From positions 2,802,001 to 2,866,000 of the forward strand of contig NZ_CP090974.1 of NCBI RefSeq assembly GCF_021513195.1: a stretch of 64,000 bases of DNA, read 5' to 3'. This document shows, piece after piece, positions 24,753-33,534 of the stretch; within the stretch, counting starts at the first letter, position 1, and each line of letters starts with the position of its first letter. Made by a program: the position numbers and the translations under genes. Source of the DNA: Shewanella sp. OMA3-2 (GTDB taxonomy: Bacteria > Pseudomonadota > Gammaproteobacteria > Enterobacterales > Shewanellaceae). Below the pieces are notes generated by a model. It saw nothing but the letters and a program-made list of their open reading frames with translations, ran no database searches and was not told the DNA's origin.

Positions 24753-26519
24753 ATGATTAGTGACTTAAGTCTAAGTAAGAATGTTCAGTTTTATGAACTA
24801 AATAAAGCACTCACCAAAAAATCTATTGAAGATACATTCAAAGAGATCTCTAAAGAGCGTGTAGGAAATTACCTTTTAAACGAGCCTAAAATAAACCATA
24901 CAACGGCCTCGGGTAATCAAGTCATATACTCTATTGTTTCATATAAAATAGAAGCAGAGCCTTCATTTTTAGCCGGTACTTCGGTTAAAGAACAAAAGTA
25001 CGCCTATCTGCTATTAATAGAATGTGATGATGCTTTAGCTATTTTGAAAAAATATGTTGATTCACCTGATAAACACTTTTCTTCTTTTATAGACGAGTTT
25101 GATTATGAAAAATTCTGTCATTTTCATGGTGATAAAAAACCAGAGTATGAAAGAGTTACCATGAAAAACATGAGTATATCAAATGCTGTCATTAGATCCC
25201 GTTCATTAGAAGCTAAAAGCTTGAATGGTATTATCTCATCTAATTCGTCTAGCCGATCAATCCCAAGCAACTTCAGAATGAAAGTCGGAGAAGACTCATA
25301 CACTCTAACACCAAGTACTTCTAGAGTTAGTCATAGGGATAAAAAATCAGCATTTGATGGACTAATCGACTGGGTTATTGAAATTAAAGAGGAAATAAAA
25401 ATAACCACTAATCAAAGTGAGTTTCTTAGTAATTTTGCTTCCCCTATTTGTTTGAAGGATATTATAGATTTAGGTCATCAAGTCGTGGCTATTCTCATAG
25501 ATTTGACTGAAATAGAAACTAAGGTTTTAAATGGTGTAGCTGTTTTAAGTAAAGCTGATGGTATTCAATTGAATAGCCTGGAAATTAATAGGCTTTTTAA
25601 TCAATTAAAATCTCCGATTTTAGTTGATGGTAATTTAATGAAGGTGAAAGGTTCCACTTTAGCGGGCAAAGTATCATACTCAAAAAACTTAATTACAATT
25701 AGAAATAAACTTCTTGATAGTATTTCAGTGACTGAGAATGGCTCTGATAGCTATTCTATAGGTGGGTATATAAATAAAGAAAAGCCATTTTCTGCTGTAT
25801 TCGACTCACCAAATTATTCATATTATTCAAAGTCATGCTTTGAAGATAAACACTTAGTAAATAACATTCAGTCAATACTCAATATTTTTGATGATAGTTA
25901 TAACTTTAATGGCATCGGTAGTGAGAAAGAAAAACCGCATGCAGCCAATTTAACTAGGTTTCCTGCTAACTCTCTATTTAGGAAAGTAGAAGATCAATAT
26001 TGTGTACCTCATAATATTGTTATCTGTGATGATATGAATGACGAATGGTCTGATCATATTGCTATAGATAGTAATAGCGCTATTCCATCTATCTCTTTTA
26101 TCCATTCTAAATTTACTAAGAAAGATACATATGGTGCTAGTGCTTTTCATGATGTAGTAGCTCAAGCACTAAAAAACATTGGCCGAACTCAAGCAGAAAA
26201 ACAACTATTTAAGAATAAATATGATAATGAGTGGCACAAGAATTATGAAAGCACCAATATTAGTAGGGTTACAGGTGCCCAGAATTGGCAAGATTTAGAA
26301 GTAGCTCTCGACGCTGTAAATCAAAACCCTAACTCTATAAAGAAAATTGTACTTGCAACCCCTTTTCTAAGTAAGGCTAAATTGATAAGAGAATTAAACA
26401 AATTGGCTTTGGGTCAAAAATGTAAGCCACACTATGTGCAGTTAATCTGGCTTATAAATACGTTTATAAGTTCATGCAAAGATTTTGGAGTTCAAGCTCA
26501 TATACTGTGTAAACCATAG
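24753..26519 (+). CDS. Unknown 588-residue protein (integron cassette C)
   Basis: A large soluble protein with no signal peptide or membrane segment and no confident family. The ATG at 24753 follows AAAAGGATTTTAGAAAA, similar to the leader of cassette B. The N-terminal half is rich in charged helices. Residues 430-480 (DDMNDEWSDHIAIDSN...ISFIHSKFTKKDTYGASAFHDVVAQALKNIG) recall the IHxK...G pattern seen in some sporadically distributed defence-related proteins such as the TIGR04141/DUF6119 group; this is a weak resemblance only. The stop lies directly against R'' CCCTAAC (26520-26526), the complement of its 5' end GTTAGGG. Its size is unusual for a cassette gene, most of which are under 250 codons. 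Defence or toxin function is a guess from context. Confidence 0.7.
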   Translation: MISDLSLSKNVQFYELNKALTKKSIEDTFKEISKERVGNYLLNEPKINHTTASGNQVIYSIVSYKIEAEPSFLAGTSVKEQKYAYLLLIECDDALAILKKYVDSPDKHFSSFIDEFDYEKFCHFHGDKKPEYERVTMKNMSISNAVIRSRSLEAKSLNGIISSNSSSRSIPSNFRMKVGEDSYTLTPSTSRVSHRDKKSAFDGLIDWVIEIKEEIKITTNQSEFLSNFASPICLKDIIDLGHQVVAILIDLTEIETKVLNGVAVLSKADGIQLNSLEINRLFNQLKSPILVDGNLMKVKGSTLAGKVSYSKNLITIRNKLLDSISVTENGSDSYSIGGYINKEKPFSAVFDSPNYSYYSKSCFEDKHLVNNIQSILNIFDDSYNFNGIGSEKEKPHAANLTRFPANSLFRKVEDQYCVPHNIVICDDMNDEWSDHIAIDSNSAIPSISFIHSKFTKKDTYGASAFHDVVAQALKNIGRTQAEKQLFKNKYDNEWHKNYESTNISRVTGAQNWQDLEVALDAVNQNPNSIKKIVLATPFLSKAKLIRELNKLALGQKCKPHYVQLIWLINTFISSCKDFGVQAHILCKP

Positions 26520-26585
26520 CCCTAACTAATAAGGATAGGCCGCGCGAAGCCGCGTCCTTATCCCAAGTGTTGAACAAGCCCGACA
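26520..26585 (+). other. attC site of cassette C
   Basis: R'' CCCTAAC (26520-26526) and a candidate R' core GTTGAAC (26579-26585, fits GTTRRRY) enclose the arms TAAGGA and TCCTTA with a GC-rich tip (CCGCGCGAAGCCGCG). Length is 66 nt. The next cassette (from 26580) is cut off by the IS3 element at 26696. R' is less certain than R''. Confidence 0.55.
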
Positions 26586-26722
26586 CGTGGGATGCGACTC
26601 TTTATTATGTAAATATCAGCTCGAGAAAACGCGCTGTTTGATGTGATGGTTATCGTGCTAGTTTTTTGTAGTCAGCAAGTACTGACCTGGTCAACTGAAT
26701 TCGGTCACCCTAGTTAAGTTCG

Positions 26723-27601
26723 TTACGCCACTTCTGTTAACGGCTTATCCGTACGCTCAAATTCATTGGGACTTTGGTAATTAAGGTATGAATGCATCCG
26801 TTGGCTGTTGTACCACATAGTGATGTAATTCAAGACATCTTGTTGAGCTGCGTAGCGTGTTCGATAATTGCGCCAATGAACTCGTTCCTGCTTCAAGCTT
26901 CCGAAAAAGCTTTCAGCTACTGCATTATCCCAACAACATCCTTTTTTACTCATACTGCCGACAAACTTATGCAGCCTCAGTATTCGTCTATATTGATGGC
27001 TCGCATATTGAACACCTTGATCTGAGTGTATTATCAATCCAGCTTTAGGTTTTCGTTGCCATATAGCCATTGTGAGCGCATCACAAACGAGTAGTGCCTT
27101 CATTCTGCTGCCCATACTCCAACCAACAACTTTACGGGAATAGAGATCGATTACGACGGCTAAATACAGCCATCCTTCGGCAGTCCATATGTACGTAATA
27201 TCTTGAACCCACGCTTGATTGGCGCATTGAACATCAAAATCCTGTTCAAGCTCATTTTCATATATAGGCTTCTTGTGGCCGCTGTTGGTTGTTGCTTTGT
27301 ACTTCTTTTTATAGCGCACCCAAACGTTTGCTTCTTTCATCAGTTGCGATGTTTTCCTACGCCCAACAGGGTAATCAAGGGAATTCAATGCCTTTTGAAT
27401 GCGTCTTTGTCCGTAGGTGTTATCGCTAAACTCGGCAATATCCTTAACCCACTGCAACATCTCTTGATGCTCTGTATCAACAGGTGACTGAGACTTCCGC
27501 TTTTGATAGCTGTAGTAATTATTGTTTTTCACACCCAACACGTGACACATTAATATCACAGGCCAGATCTTCTTATTTTGGGTAATAAACGCGTATTTCA
27601 C
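26723..27601 (-). CDS. IS3-family transposase OrfB
   Basis: A 292-residue DDE integrase with an HTH_21 region and rve core. Catalytic Asp in AWVQDITYIWT, Asp in IIHSDQGVQYASH and Glu in AVAESFFGSLKQERV are present. The C-terminal signature YNSQRMHSYLNYQSPNEFE is typical of the IS3/IS150 groups. It overlaps orfA by 4 bp, consistent with translational frameshifting or coupling. It is not the same IS as the one at 11.3 kb. Confidence 0.95.
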   Translation of the reverse strand: MKYAFITQNKKIWPVILMCHVLGVKNNNYYSYQKRKSQSPVDTEHQEMLQWVKDIAEFSDNTYGQRRIQKALNSLDYPVGRRKTSQLMKEANVWVRYKKKYKATTNSGHKKPIYENELEQDFDVQCANQAWVQDITYIWTAEGWLYLAVVIDLYSRKVVGWSMGSRMKALLVCDALTMAIWQRKPKAGLIIHSDQGVQYASHQYRRILRLHKFVGSMSKKGCCWDNAVAESFFGSLKQERVHWRNYRTRYAAQQDVLNYITMWYNSQRMHSYLNYQSPNEFERTDKPLTEVA

Positions 27602-27891
27602 TTCGTTTCTTTGGCAAAGAAGACCGTCGCTTTTTTTAATATTTCACGCTCTATTTCTAAGCGCTTTACTTGTGCCTTTAGCTTGCGGATCTCTTCCTGC
27701 TCAGGTGTCAGCTTGCCGTTGCCTCTAAATGCATGACCATCATCATTTTCTGCTTCTTTTATCCAGCGGCCGAGCAGTTGAGGAGTCACCTCTAAATTTC
27801 TAGCGGCTTCAGCAATACTGTAATTTTGCTCTCTTACCAGTGTAATGGCATCAAGCTTGAATTCTTTTGAATAGGATTTACGTGTTTTCAT
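27598..27891 (-). CDS. IS3-family OrfA
   Basis: A 97-residue HTH protein (KEFKLDAITLVREQNYSIAEAARNLEVTPQLLGRWIKE) with a C-terminal coiled coil (IRKLKAQVKRLEIEREILKKATVFFAKE). It binds IS ends and supplies the N-terminus of the fused transposase. Intact and of normal length. Confidence 0.95.
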   Translation of the reverse strand: MKTRKSYSKEFKLDAITLVREQNYSIAEAARNLEVTPQLLGRWIKEAENDDGHAFRGNGKLTPEQEEIRKLKAQVKRLEIEREILKKATVFFAKETK

Positions 27892-27941
27892 TTGAATCTC
27901 CAGTTAAATCAATTATGTCTTAACTGGGTTAGTCGTATCAA

Positions 27942-28658
27942 TTAAACCACGTCAGCTTGTCCTGCGCCAATGGAAGCGGCGAATGCTGAAGCGATAATCG
28001 GGCCAACACCTGGAATACTCAATAGGATTTTACCATTAGGGTCTTGCTCGACCAGCTGCTTTAATAGTGAATTAATTCGTTCAAGACGTTTAGTGAGTGC
28101 TTGATATTCTTCCCAAAAATCATTGGCCATTAATTTGATAAGTGGTCGTTGCGCTTCATCACAGATGATGCCCCACATCGCTCGCTCAAACGCACTGTGA
28201 CCTTGCGGAAAACAAATACCAAAATCGACTAACACGCCACGAATTTGATTGGTACAGGCAGTTCTTTGTTTTACTAAGCGCTCTCTAACGCGGTGTAACA
28301 TCAGAATTTCTTGCTGCGCTTCGGTTTTAATCGGTACAAAGCGAATGTTAGGCCTAAAACTGGCTTCATAAATCGCCATGGCATCATTCTTATCATTCTT
28401 GCTACCACGCACAAACGGGGTGACATGTTGGGCCGGAATGAGCTTAACGTTATGCCCCATAGCGAGAAACTTACGTCCCCAGTAATGGGATGAATAACAG
28501 GCTTCAAAGACCACATTGCAAACAGATTGCTGGGACATAAACTCAGTCAGCTGAGCGCGATTTAAACGCTTATTGAACATTTGCTTTGCCTGACTATTCA
28601 TCCCCAGGACTTGAAATACATTCTTTGCCAAATCAATCGCAATAGTGCTAACTTTCAT
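27942..28658 (-). pseudogene. IS110/IS1111-type transposase, C-terminally truncated
   Basis: The first 238 residues of a DEDD transposase: AIDLAKNVFQVLG with the first catalytic Asp, FEACYSSHYWGR, and SKNDKNDAMAIYEA with further acidic residues. The transposase_20 domain begins (LLSIPGVGPIIASAFAASIG), but the last 100 or so residues, including the conserved Ser, are missing at the junction with the IS3 element. The product should be inactive. The missing 3' part was not found left of the IS3 copy. Confidence 0.9.
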
Positions 28659-28660
28659 AG

Positions 28661-28731
28661 TGGACGCTCCTTAAGTAACTGTATGGTTCAACATCAGTTT
28701 GGCGCATTGACGCCGTATTAGGGAGCGTCCA
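28661..28731. repeat. Subterminal inverted repeat of IS110/IS1111-type element
   Basis: TGGACGCTCC (28661-28670) and GGAGCGTCCA (28722-28731) are exact inverted copies just upstream of the transposase start. IS1111-group elements carry such subterminal repeats, so the old IS end lies near 28735. Confidence 0.6.
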
Positions 28732-28906
28732 TCTCATCACCCACTCTAATTGGCTAAATATCAACACTGAACTAGGCTTTATTACCCTTCCAAAATGGTA
28801 ATTGAGGTATGTGGAGGTATGTGGGGTCAGGGTAAACTTTATTTTATTACCATATTTTTTCTAATCCCACGACCTAACTTTAGACTCCTTGCTCTAACGC
28901 ATTTAT

Positions 28907-29322
28907 GTCCAAAAGTGAGTTAACTATTGTGTTTATCTAGTGTTGCCACAGTCATCAATAAACCTAAATCGAAGAAACAAAAATTCAGGTGCAGATGAGC
29001 CAGCGAGTATCCAAAACATGGATGTTTTGGTTAAGCCCACATGGACGCTGATTTTAAAACCAAGAGTCGGCGTCTCGCGGGATCATTTGCACTTGAAGAT
29101 CACCTTTCTACCAAATATTCTCCAAAAATCAGTTAACTCTTGTTCTGATTTAGCTTTTGCCACTGCCATCAATGAAGCTAAATCGAAGAGACAACATTTC
29201 CGGTGCAGATGAGCCAGCGAGCATCCAAAACATGGATGTTTTGGTTAAGCCCGCATGGACGCTGATTTTAAAACCAAGAGCCGGTGTCTTACTGGCTCAT
29301 TTACACATGGAGTCACCCTTTT
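28907..29322. repeat. Two tandem 214-bp repeat units with palindromes
   Basis: Two diverged copies (about 28907-29119 and 29120-29322) share blocks such as CCAAAA(A/G)T(G/C)AGTTAACT, CCTAAATCGAAG-like and GGTGCAGATGAGCCAGCGAG sequences. They also share a perfect 20-bp palindrome CCAAAACATGGATGTTTTGG at 29011-29030 and 29225-29244, and the block CATGGACGCTGATTTTAAAA. No gene is supported in 28740-29723; a 90-codon frame across the repeat looks accidental. A dispersed Shewanella repeat family is likely, which is inference. Confidence 0.75.
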
Positions 29323-29413
29323 AAACCCATGAAAATTTAAATAGGCTCAGGTAAAGTTTTTATAAAATGAAACCTTTCAACCCGTTTTTCCAAAAACGAG
29401 TTGAAAAATGATC

Positions 29414-29430
29414 GGTAATCTCCCCTAAAA
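29414..29430. repeat. Orphan IS3-type end sequence
   Basis: GGTAATCTCCCCTAAAA, preceded by ATC, is nearly identical to the outer end of the IS3 element at 11263 (ATCGGTAATCTCCCC is shared, 15 nt). No transposase accompanies it, so it is a solo end or deletion scar. The remainder up to trmY (29431-29723) shows no gene. Confidence 0.5.
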
Positions 29431-29723
29431 AGCAATGATGTTTTTTTTCGTCTCGCTTTAATGTAAACACTTGGCACCCGTAAACCAAACCAGCCGTTGG
29501 TTACACAGCTCAAATAAATCGGTTAATGACATTGGGTTATGTTGATTATTAGCGTTACAGCTTCATGTAAAGCTGAGATAATAGTTAAACACGCATTCGT
29601 TGATTGATTATCTTTCAGTGGCACACATTTACCACGTATCCGGCTGTTGCTTAACTAAAGTCATTTTTAGTGACGTTATCTTAAATTAAACAGGGTTACG
29701 TTTTTATTTCAACAGGACTTTTC

Positions 29724-30320
29724 ATGCGCGCCTTTGTATTACGAGCCAGAGCAGCACCCGTCGACAGTAAACTTTTTCTAGCAGGTATTGGCCAAGAAGC
29801 CCATACCGAAATTTTAGCCCATGTGCTAATGAACACTATTTTTGTAGCGCAATCATATCGTGACGATGTAATTGTGCATTTGGTACTTGAAAGTACCAAT
29901 GACTTCTCCCGCACCATTAGCTTCACGTCTAATGAGCTACGTAATATTGGCGGATTTCACGAACAAAATCTCACCGCAAAAATAGCCAAAGCGTTAGATG
30001 TATCCAAAGGGATGAGCAAAGAACAAACCCGTGAGGTTGAATCTGGCATTACCGTGCGCACAGTCAGTTTTGAAAAATTAATCCAAGAGTTAGCAGAGGA
30101 TTATCAGTTATACATGTTAGAGAAAAAAGGCACTCCAGTACGTGAAGTCGAGTTTGCTCACAATGCGTGCTTTTTGTTAACCGACCATATTCCTATGCCA
30201 AAAAAGAGTTTTAACAGCCTGAAACGTCTTGGTACCCAGCACATAAACTTAGGCCCTAAAATGCTGTTTGCATCACAATGCGTGCTGTTAATTCACAATG
30301 AGTTAGACATGAGATTGTAG
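29724..30320 (+). CDS. trmY: tRNA (pseudouridine(54)-N1)-methyltransferase family protein
   Basis: A 198-residue SPOUT-class methyltransferase (DUF358). The sequence from MRAFVLRARAAP to the C-terminal knot (FLLTDHIPMPKKS...LGPKMLFASQCVLLIHNELD) matches TrmY, which methylates pseudouridine 54 in the T-loop of archaeal tRNAs. Bacterial homologues are common in Vibrio and Shewanella, but their tRNA target is less certain. ATG at 29724 follows CAACAGGACTTTTC, a fair ribosome site. It marks the right edge of the accessory region. Confidence 0.85.
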   Translation: MRAFVLRARAAPVDSKLFLAGIGQEAHTEILAHVLMNTIFVAQSYRDDVIVHLVLESTNDFSRTISFTSNELRNIGGFHEQNLTAKIAKALDVSKGMSKEQTREVESGITVRTVSFEKLIQELAEDYQLYMLEKKGTPVREVEFAHNACFLLTDHIPMPKKSFNSLKRLGTQHINLGPKMLFASQCVLLIHNELDMRL

Positions 30321-30403
30321 ATACAAGATGCGGCGTTTCAGCTTAGAACGCTCTCAAACTCGCACGCCACTAACAACCAAAACCTTCTGAAAGGAAAAAG
30401 TCA

Positions 30404-30434
30404 CAGTGCCTTTTAGGCATTGATTTTTTTATTC
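30404..30434 (+). terminator. Probable terminator after trmY
   Basis: A short stem (GTGCC/GGCAT type, TGCC 30407-30410 and GGCA 30416-30419) is followed by TTGATTTTTTT. The stem is short. Nothing else is supported between here and mscL. Confidence 0.5.
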
Positions 30435-30880
30435 GAAATATTAAAAGGGCTGATTACTGCCTATCAAATAATTCGTGATTAGAATAGCCGAACTTAACAC
30501 GTCGTTGATGCTGTTAGAATAAATGTATAAAAGTGATCGATATGCATGATGATCGGCATCTTGTATTAATGCTAAATTAACCAAAAAATATGCTAAACCA
30601 TCACACAGACAAGTAGTATTGAAATACTCCCGCAGAATATAAAGTAAGATAAAACACCTCATAAACTGCCTTTAAGGCCGCAAGAACAGCTGCTTAAGTA
30701 TGATTACTAAAAAAACAACTACCGTAAAAAATCAAATTCCTATAATCTTTTAAATGGTCCCTACACTACAAGTTAAGTGGGCATGAAATTGACGAAGCTC
30801 AATTAGCAATCTGTATGTTACCCACAATACTAAACATAATTAAGCACACCATCTATTTTCAGATAAAAAGGAATAAGACT

Positions 30881-31285
30881 ATGAGCATGATGAAAGAATT
30901 TAAAGATTTTGCCGTAAAAGGCAATGTAGTCGATATGGCTGTCGGTATCGTCATAGGCGCGGCATTTGGCAAAATTGTCAGCGCATTAGTAGCAGGGGTT
31001 ATTATGCCTCCAATAGGCGTATTATTGGGAGGTGTGAATTTTTCTGATTTAGCCATTGTGGTACAAGAAGCCGTTGGTGATACACCTGCAGTAGTGATAA
31101 GTTATGGCGCTTTTATTCAAACTGTTATTGATTTTACTATCATTGCATTCGCAATATTTATGGTGGTAAAAGGTATTAACAAATTAAAGAAAAAAGAACA
31201 GGCGGCACCAAAGGCACCACCAGCGCCCTCTTCTCAAGAAGTTTTGCTTACTGAAATACGTGATTTATTAAAAGCAAAATCATAA
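30881..31285 (+). CDS. mscL: Large-conductance mechanosensitive channel
   Basis: A 134-residue MscL that forms a homopentameric inner-membrane emergency valve. The start [37 protein letters not shown] aligns with E. coli MscL, followed by the periplasmic loop and TM2 (about 75-97), then the cytoplasmic helix [18 protein letters not shown] tail. ATG at 30881 is chosen over an upstream frame extension because AAAAGGAATAAGACT supplies the ribosome site and the protein start matches the family. A strong terminator follows. Confidence 0.97.
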   Translation: MSMMKEFKDFAVKGNVVDMAVGIVIGAAFGKIVSALVAGVIMPPIGVLLGGVNFSDLAIVVQEAVGDTPAVVISYGAFIQTVIDFTIIAFAIFMVVKGINKLKKKEQAAPKAPPAPSSQEVLLTEIRDLLKAKS

Positions 31286-31379
31286 CGATACAGTTTAACT
31301 AAACAATTTATCGCAATGGGTCGCACATCTTCGATTCGCACACTGTTGCGTATTCAAAATAGTGCCCCACCCTATTTCG

Positions 31380-31417
31380 GATAAAATGTGGCCAATCCTG
31401 GTTGGCCACATTTTATC
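31380..31417. terminator. Strong hairpin terminator after mscL
   Basis: A 16-bp perfect stem (GATAAAATGTGGCCAA at 31380-31395, TTGGCCACATTTTATC at 31402-31417) with a 6-nt loop. The AT-rich stem base gives T-rich 3' sides in both directions. The rest of 31286-31615 holds only the porin promoter region. Confidence 0.8.
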
Positions 31418-31615
31418 GAATTAAGTTAATGTTTTTCTGTAAAGCAAATTACAGTTAAATTGCCATCCAAAACCTACATTTTTCAGAATGTTAATATTAA
31501 ACTCTTTAAAGTTATGTGATCTTTAATACAAATTCTAAATACGAATAGTTTGCATTATTCATATCAATTGATAGAATCCGTGTAATTTCCACCTTTACTA
31601 TTAATTGAGATAAAC

Positions 31616-32794
31616 ATGATCAAGAAAACATTACTTGCTACAGCATTGTTAAGCGTATTTGCAAGCTACTCTGCCGTTGCGTCAGAAGAGACTCAAGAAC
31701 TACGTAAAATTATTGAACAGCAGCAGAAAGTATTAAAAGATTTAGAAAAACGCCTTGAACAGACAGAGCAACGTGTAGAAAAAACGGCTGACGTTGTTGA
31801 ATCTACAGCATCAAGCAAGTCTGCTACAACTATTGGTGGTTACGGTGAACTTCACTATAACAATATTTCTAATAATCTGAATAACACAGATAAGAAAGAA
31901 TTCGATTTCCACCGTTTTGTATTATTTGTAGGTCATGAATTTAACAGCACAACACGCTTCTTCTCTGAATTAGAAGTTGAGCACTCAATTGCTGGTGAAG
32001 GCAAAAAAGGCGAAGTGGAATTAGAGCAAGCTTATATCGAGCATGACTTTAATAACATGTTCACCGGTAAAGCGGGTCTATTCCTGATGCCAGTGGGTAT
32101 TATCAACGAAACTCACGAACCAACCACATTTTATGGCGTTGAGCGTAATCCTGTTGAAAAAGACATCATCCCAGCAACATGGTGGGAAGGTGGTTTAAAC
32201 CTAAATATTAAAGCAGCCCCTGGCGTTGCGTTTGATACCGCGGTGACATCTGGTCTTTATCTAAGCCAAGATTCAGGTTATAAAATCCGTAACGGTCGTC
32301 AGAAAGTATCGGAAGCCAAAGGCGAAGATTTAGCCTATACCGGCCGTGTTAAGTACACAGCAGTTCCAGGTCTTGAGCTTGCTGCGACGGTACAATACCA
32401 GTCAGATTTAACTCAGGGTGAAGCAGGTGTTGATACCGCATCAGCAACATTAATGACAGCTCACGCTATCTACAACATCGAAAACTTCTCTGTTAAAGCG
32501 CTTTACGCTCAGTGGAATATCGATGGTAAAGAGGCTGAAACGTTAGGCCGTGATAAGCAAAACGGTTTCTATATTGAGCCTTCTTATCGCATCAACGACC
32601 AGTTTGGCGTATTCGCTCGTTACAACGAGTGGGACAACAATGCGGGCGATAATGCAGACACTAAGAAAAAGCAAACCAACGTAGGTGTTAACTACTGGTT
32701 GCACGAAAACGTAGTCTTTAAAGCTGACTATGAAAACATCGGCGGCGCCGCTGATTCAGACGGCTTTAACTTAGGCGTTGGCTATCAATTCTAA
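31616..32794 (+). CDS. Outer-membrane porin with N-terminal coiled coil
   Basis: A 392-residue precursor with signal peptide MIKKTLLATALLSVFASYSAVA-S, then a coiled coil (ETQELRKIIEQQQKVLKDLEKRLEQTEQRVEK, about 25-58) as in trimeric phosphate-selective-type porins. An amphipathic beta barrel ends in the outer-membrane signature YQF (GFNLGVGYQF). Substrate is unknown; members are often called O/P-type porins. The FMN-binding and PepSY genes follow on the same strand after a terminator. Translation of the ATG at 31616 is supported by the signal peptide. Confidence 0.85.
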   Translation: MIKKTLLATALLSVFASYSAVASEETQELRKIIEQQQKVLKDLEKRLEQTEQRVEKTADVVESTASSKSATTIGGYGELHYNNISNNLNNTDKKEFDFHRFVLFVGHEFNSTTRFFSELEVEHSIAGEGKKGEVELEQAYIEHDFNNMFTGKAGLFLMPVGIINETHEPTTFYGVERNPVEKDIIPATWWEGGLNLNIKAAPGVAFDTAVTSGLYLSQDSGYKIRNGRQKVSEAKGEDLAYTGRVKYTAVPGLELAATVQYQSDLTQGEAGVDTASATLMTAHAIYNIENFSVKALYAQWNIDGKEAETLGRDKQNGFYIEPSYRINDQFGVFARYNEWDNNAGDNADTKKKQTNVGVNYWLHENVVFKADYENIGGAADSDGFNLGVGYQF

Positions 32795-32847
32795 GTAATT
32801 GAGTCTGTGGATATAAGTCTTTGGGCTTAATCACATAAAACACTTGG

Positions 32848-32900
32848 GGTGGCTATCATTTTTTCAGTATGATAGGCACCTTTGTTTTATGTGCCTTTTT
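32848..32900 (+). terminator. Terminator after porin gene
   Basis: GGTGGCTATCA (32848-32858) pairs with TGATAGGCACC (32870-32880), one mismatch, followed by TTTGTTTT. A second stem, GGCAC with GTGCC, then TTTTT, overlaps its 3' side. Confidence 0.7.
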
Positions 32901-32961
32901 CAATAGTGCCTAATTAAGCCATTTCTAATTAGTCGACCCTAACTAAGAGCTCCCCTGATTT

Positions 32962-33534
32962 ATGAGATTACTTTGCTGCATCATACTTGGTATCAGTTTA
33001 TTAATACCTCAGGCTCAGGCCGAAACCACTCAATATTTATCTTCTCAGGATTTTATCAAACAGGCTTTTGCTGGCGACTTACCTAAAGCTAAAGTGTTTT
33101 GGCTTGATGATGAAGCCAAGGCGGCCATTGAAGATATTTTATCCCATAGCTTTAATAAAATGCGGGTGCGTTATTGGCAAAAAGATGACGCCAGTGTGTG
33201 GATTTTAGATGAAATTGGTAAAGAAGCCCTGATAACAGTAGGCATTCATGTTAAGGCTGCGGAGATCGTACAAACAAAAGTGCTAGTATACCGTGAAAGC
33301 CGCGGCGATGAAGTACGCCATGACTTTTTCACCGACCAATTTAAAGCAGCAAAATTAAATGCTGATAACAAACTGAATAAACACATTGACGGTATCACTG
33401 GGGCGACCTTATCTGTGCGCGCATTAACTAAATTATCTCGAATTGCACTGTGGCTCGATGCCCATGTTAATAAAGCTGAAAATCAGTCAACGGCTATGAC
33501 AGGTATGATGAGCAACAACAATGACAAAAAGTAG
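32962..33534 (+). CDS. Periplasmic FMN-binding domain protein
   Basis: A 190-residue protein with a signal peptide (MRLLCCIILGISLLIPQAQA) and one FMN_bind domain. The motif DGITGATLS (Asp143 to about Ser151) contains the flavinylation consensus in which a Thr is covalently linked to FMN by ApbE. Such proteins carry electrons in the periplasm and pair with PepSY membrane proteins. The next gene overlaps its end by 14 bp, so the two are co-translated. A role in extracytoplasmic flavin-based electron transfer or metal reduction is inferred. Confidence 0.88.
   Translation: MRLLCCIILGISLLIPQAQAETTQYLSSQDFIKQAFAGDLPKAKVFWLDDEAKAAIEDILSHSFNKMRVRYWQKDDASVWILDEIGKEALITVGIHVKAAEIVQTKVLVYRESRGDEVRHDFFTDQFKAAKLNADNKLNKHIDGITGATLSVRALTKLSRIALWLDAHVNKAENQSTAMTGMMSNNNDKK

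Larger units (their letters stand above)
26696..27940 (-). mobile_element. IS3-family insertion sequence (second)
   Basis: The 1245-bp element has ends TGAATTCGGTCACCCTAGTTAAG (left) and, reading inward from the right, TGATACGACTAACCC then AGTTAAG, and encodes orfA and orfB. It abuts the broken 3' end of an IS110-type transposase gene; the rest of that gene is not on the other side, so this was insertion plus deletion or replacement. No target duplication is visible. Confidence 0.85.

Noticed and set aside
28940..29212. 90-codon frame across the tandem repeat
   Set aside because: It crosses repeat units that differ in the two copies, has no ribosome site and resembles no protein.
28907..29322. 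CRISPR array
   Set aside because: Only two units of about 214 bp with no short direct repeats and spacers, and no cas gene in the window.
30815..30880. Longer MscL start upstream
   Set aside because: The extra 22 residues do not match the family, and the ATG at 30881 has the ribosome site and the canonical MscL N-terminus.
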